DNA of 64,000 nucleotides from Batillaria attramentaria. Lineage: Eukaryota > Mollusca > Gastropoda > Batillariidae. Below, in pieces: positions 63,628 to 64,000 of the stretch; the stretch's first letter is position 1; the number at the start of each line of letters is the position of its first letter. The stretch covers positions 298,501 to 362,500 of the forward strand of contig JACVVK020000399.1 of the NCBI GenBank assembly GCA_018292915.2, read 5' to 3'. The notes below the pieces were generated by a model. The model saw only the letters and a program-made list of their open reading frames with translations, had not been told where the DNA came from and searched no databases. Both the position numbers and the translations under genes were made by a program.

Positions 63628-64000
63628 CTGCAAACACAGGTCACCTCTTCACATTAATTCCGCCGACAATAAAGCTGTTGTCTTACTGATGTTAATTATC
63701 ACACTTTTTAGACTTGCTGAAAAGGAGGAGGAGAAGGGTGAAGGGAGATAAGTGAGAATGGAATTTTGGATTTTCACATCTAAACACAGAGACAGGCAGT
63801 GTGTGTGTTTGTATAGGGGGCGGAGGTGGTTAGTAGGGGGTGGAGGGGTGGGTTGGTAATTGACGGTGGTGGTGGTGGCTAATGGAAAGAAGACTGTGCA
63901 AGCCCTCCTGTTCTTGCACACTATTTCCCTGCAGTCACCTTTTCATTGTAAACACAATACGAATTTCAGTAAGTCTGCTCACAAATCAACACAAAAGACG
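63628..64000 (-). other. RCC1L intron to the window edge
   Basis: Minus-strand intron upstream of the first visible RCC1L exon. G/T-rich tracts (ggtggtggtgg near 63865) but no further exon recognised. Confidence 0.5.

Overview
This is a 64 kb piece of an intron-rich animal genome, most probably a mollusc (inference). The reasons are short exons with GT-AG introns, long CA/TG microsatellites, tRNA-derived SINEs, an RTE-like LINE, and two animal genes that can be recognised (syndecan and RCC1L). There are no bacterial operons, rRNAs, CRISPR arrays or convincing free tRNA genes.

Left part (1-8.2 kb, + strand): the last seven exons of a gene I do not recognise (2591-7845). It encodes a hydrophilic Ser/Gln/Asn/His-rich C-terminal region of 336 residues. 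One of its introns carries a small hAT-like MITE and another carries a copy of a dispersed repeat. At 8.2-20 kb lies a repeat-rich stretch with two copies of a ~680-bp segment, two copies of a second repeat family, a LINE 3' fragment, a possible two-exon gene end (11661-12236) and a nested transposon complex. In that complex a 3.28-kb LINE with an uninterrupted 996-codon endonuclease/reverse-transcriptase ORF sits inside a minus-strand tRNA-derived SINE, which sits inside an older repeat.

Middle (20-30 kb): mostly non-coding, with candidate minus-strand exons at 20.8-22.0 kb, a complete non-autonomous pogo-like TIR element flanked by TA (25123-26380), a retrotransposon tail, a SINE-like piece and a CpG-rich patch (28.5-29.35 kb) just ahead of the syndecan start.

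Right part (30-57 kb, + strand): a complete syndecan gene in eight coding exons, 392 aa. It has a signal peptide, two Ser-Gly clusters for glycosaminoglycan attachment, a membrane helix and the syndecan cytoplasmic tail ending EFYA. Two complete thyroglobulin type-1 domains, each on one phase 1-1 exon, lie in the ectodomain. That is the most unusual thing in the window. Its first intron is 22.6 kb and holds LINE, SINE and satellite sequence, including a ~1.4-kb tandem array with recurrent TGACCTTGA / AGGTCAAGGTCA motifs.

Far right (62.7-64 kb, - strand): the last three exons of RCC1L, a mitochondrial RCC1-repeat protein. It converges tail-to-tail on syndecan and runs off the window edge. All splice junctions were read by eye; each multi-exon model was accepted because phases and reading frames agree across every junction.
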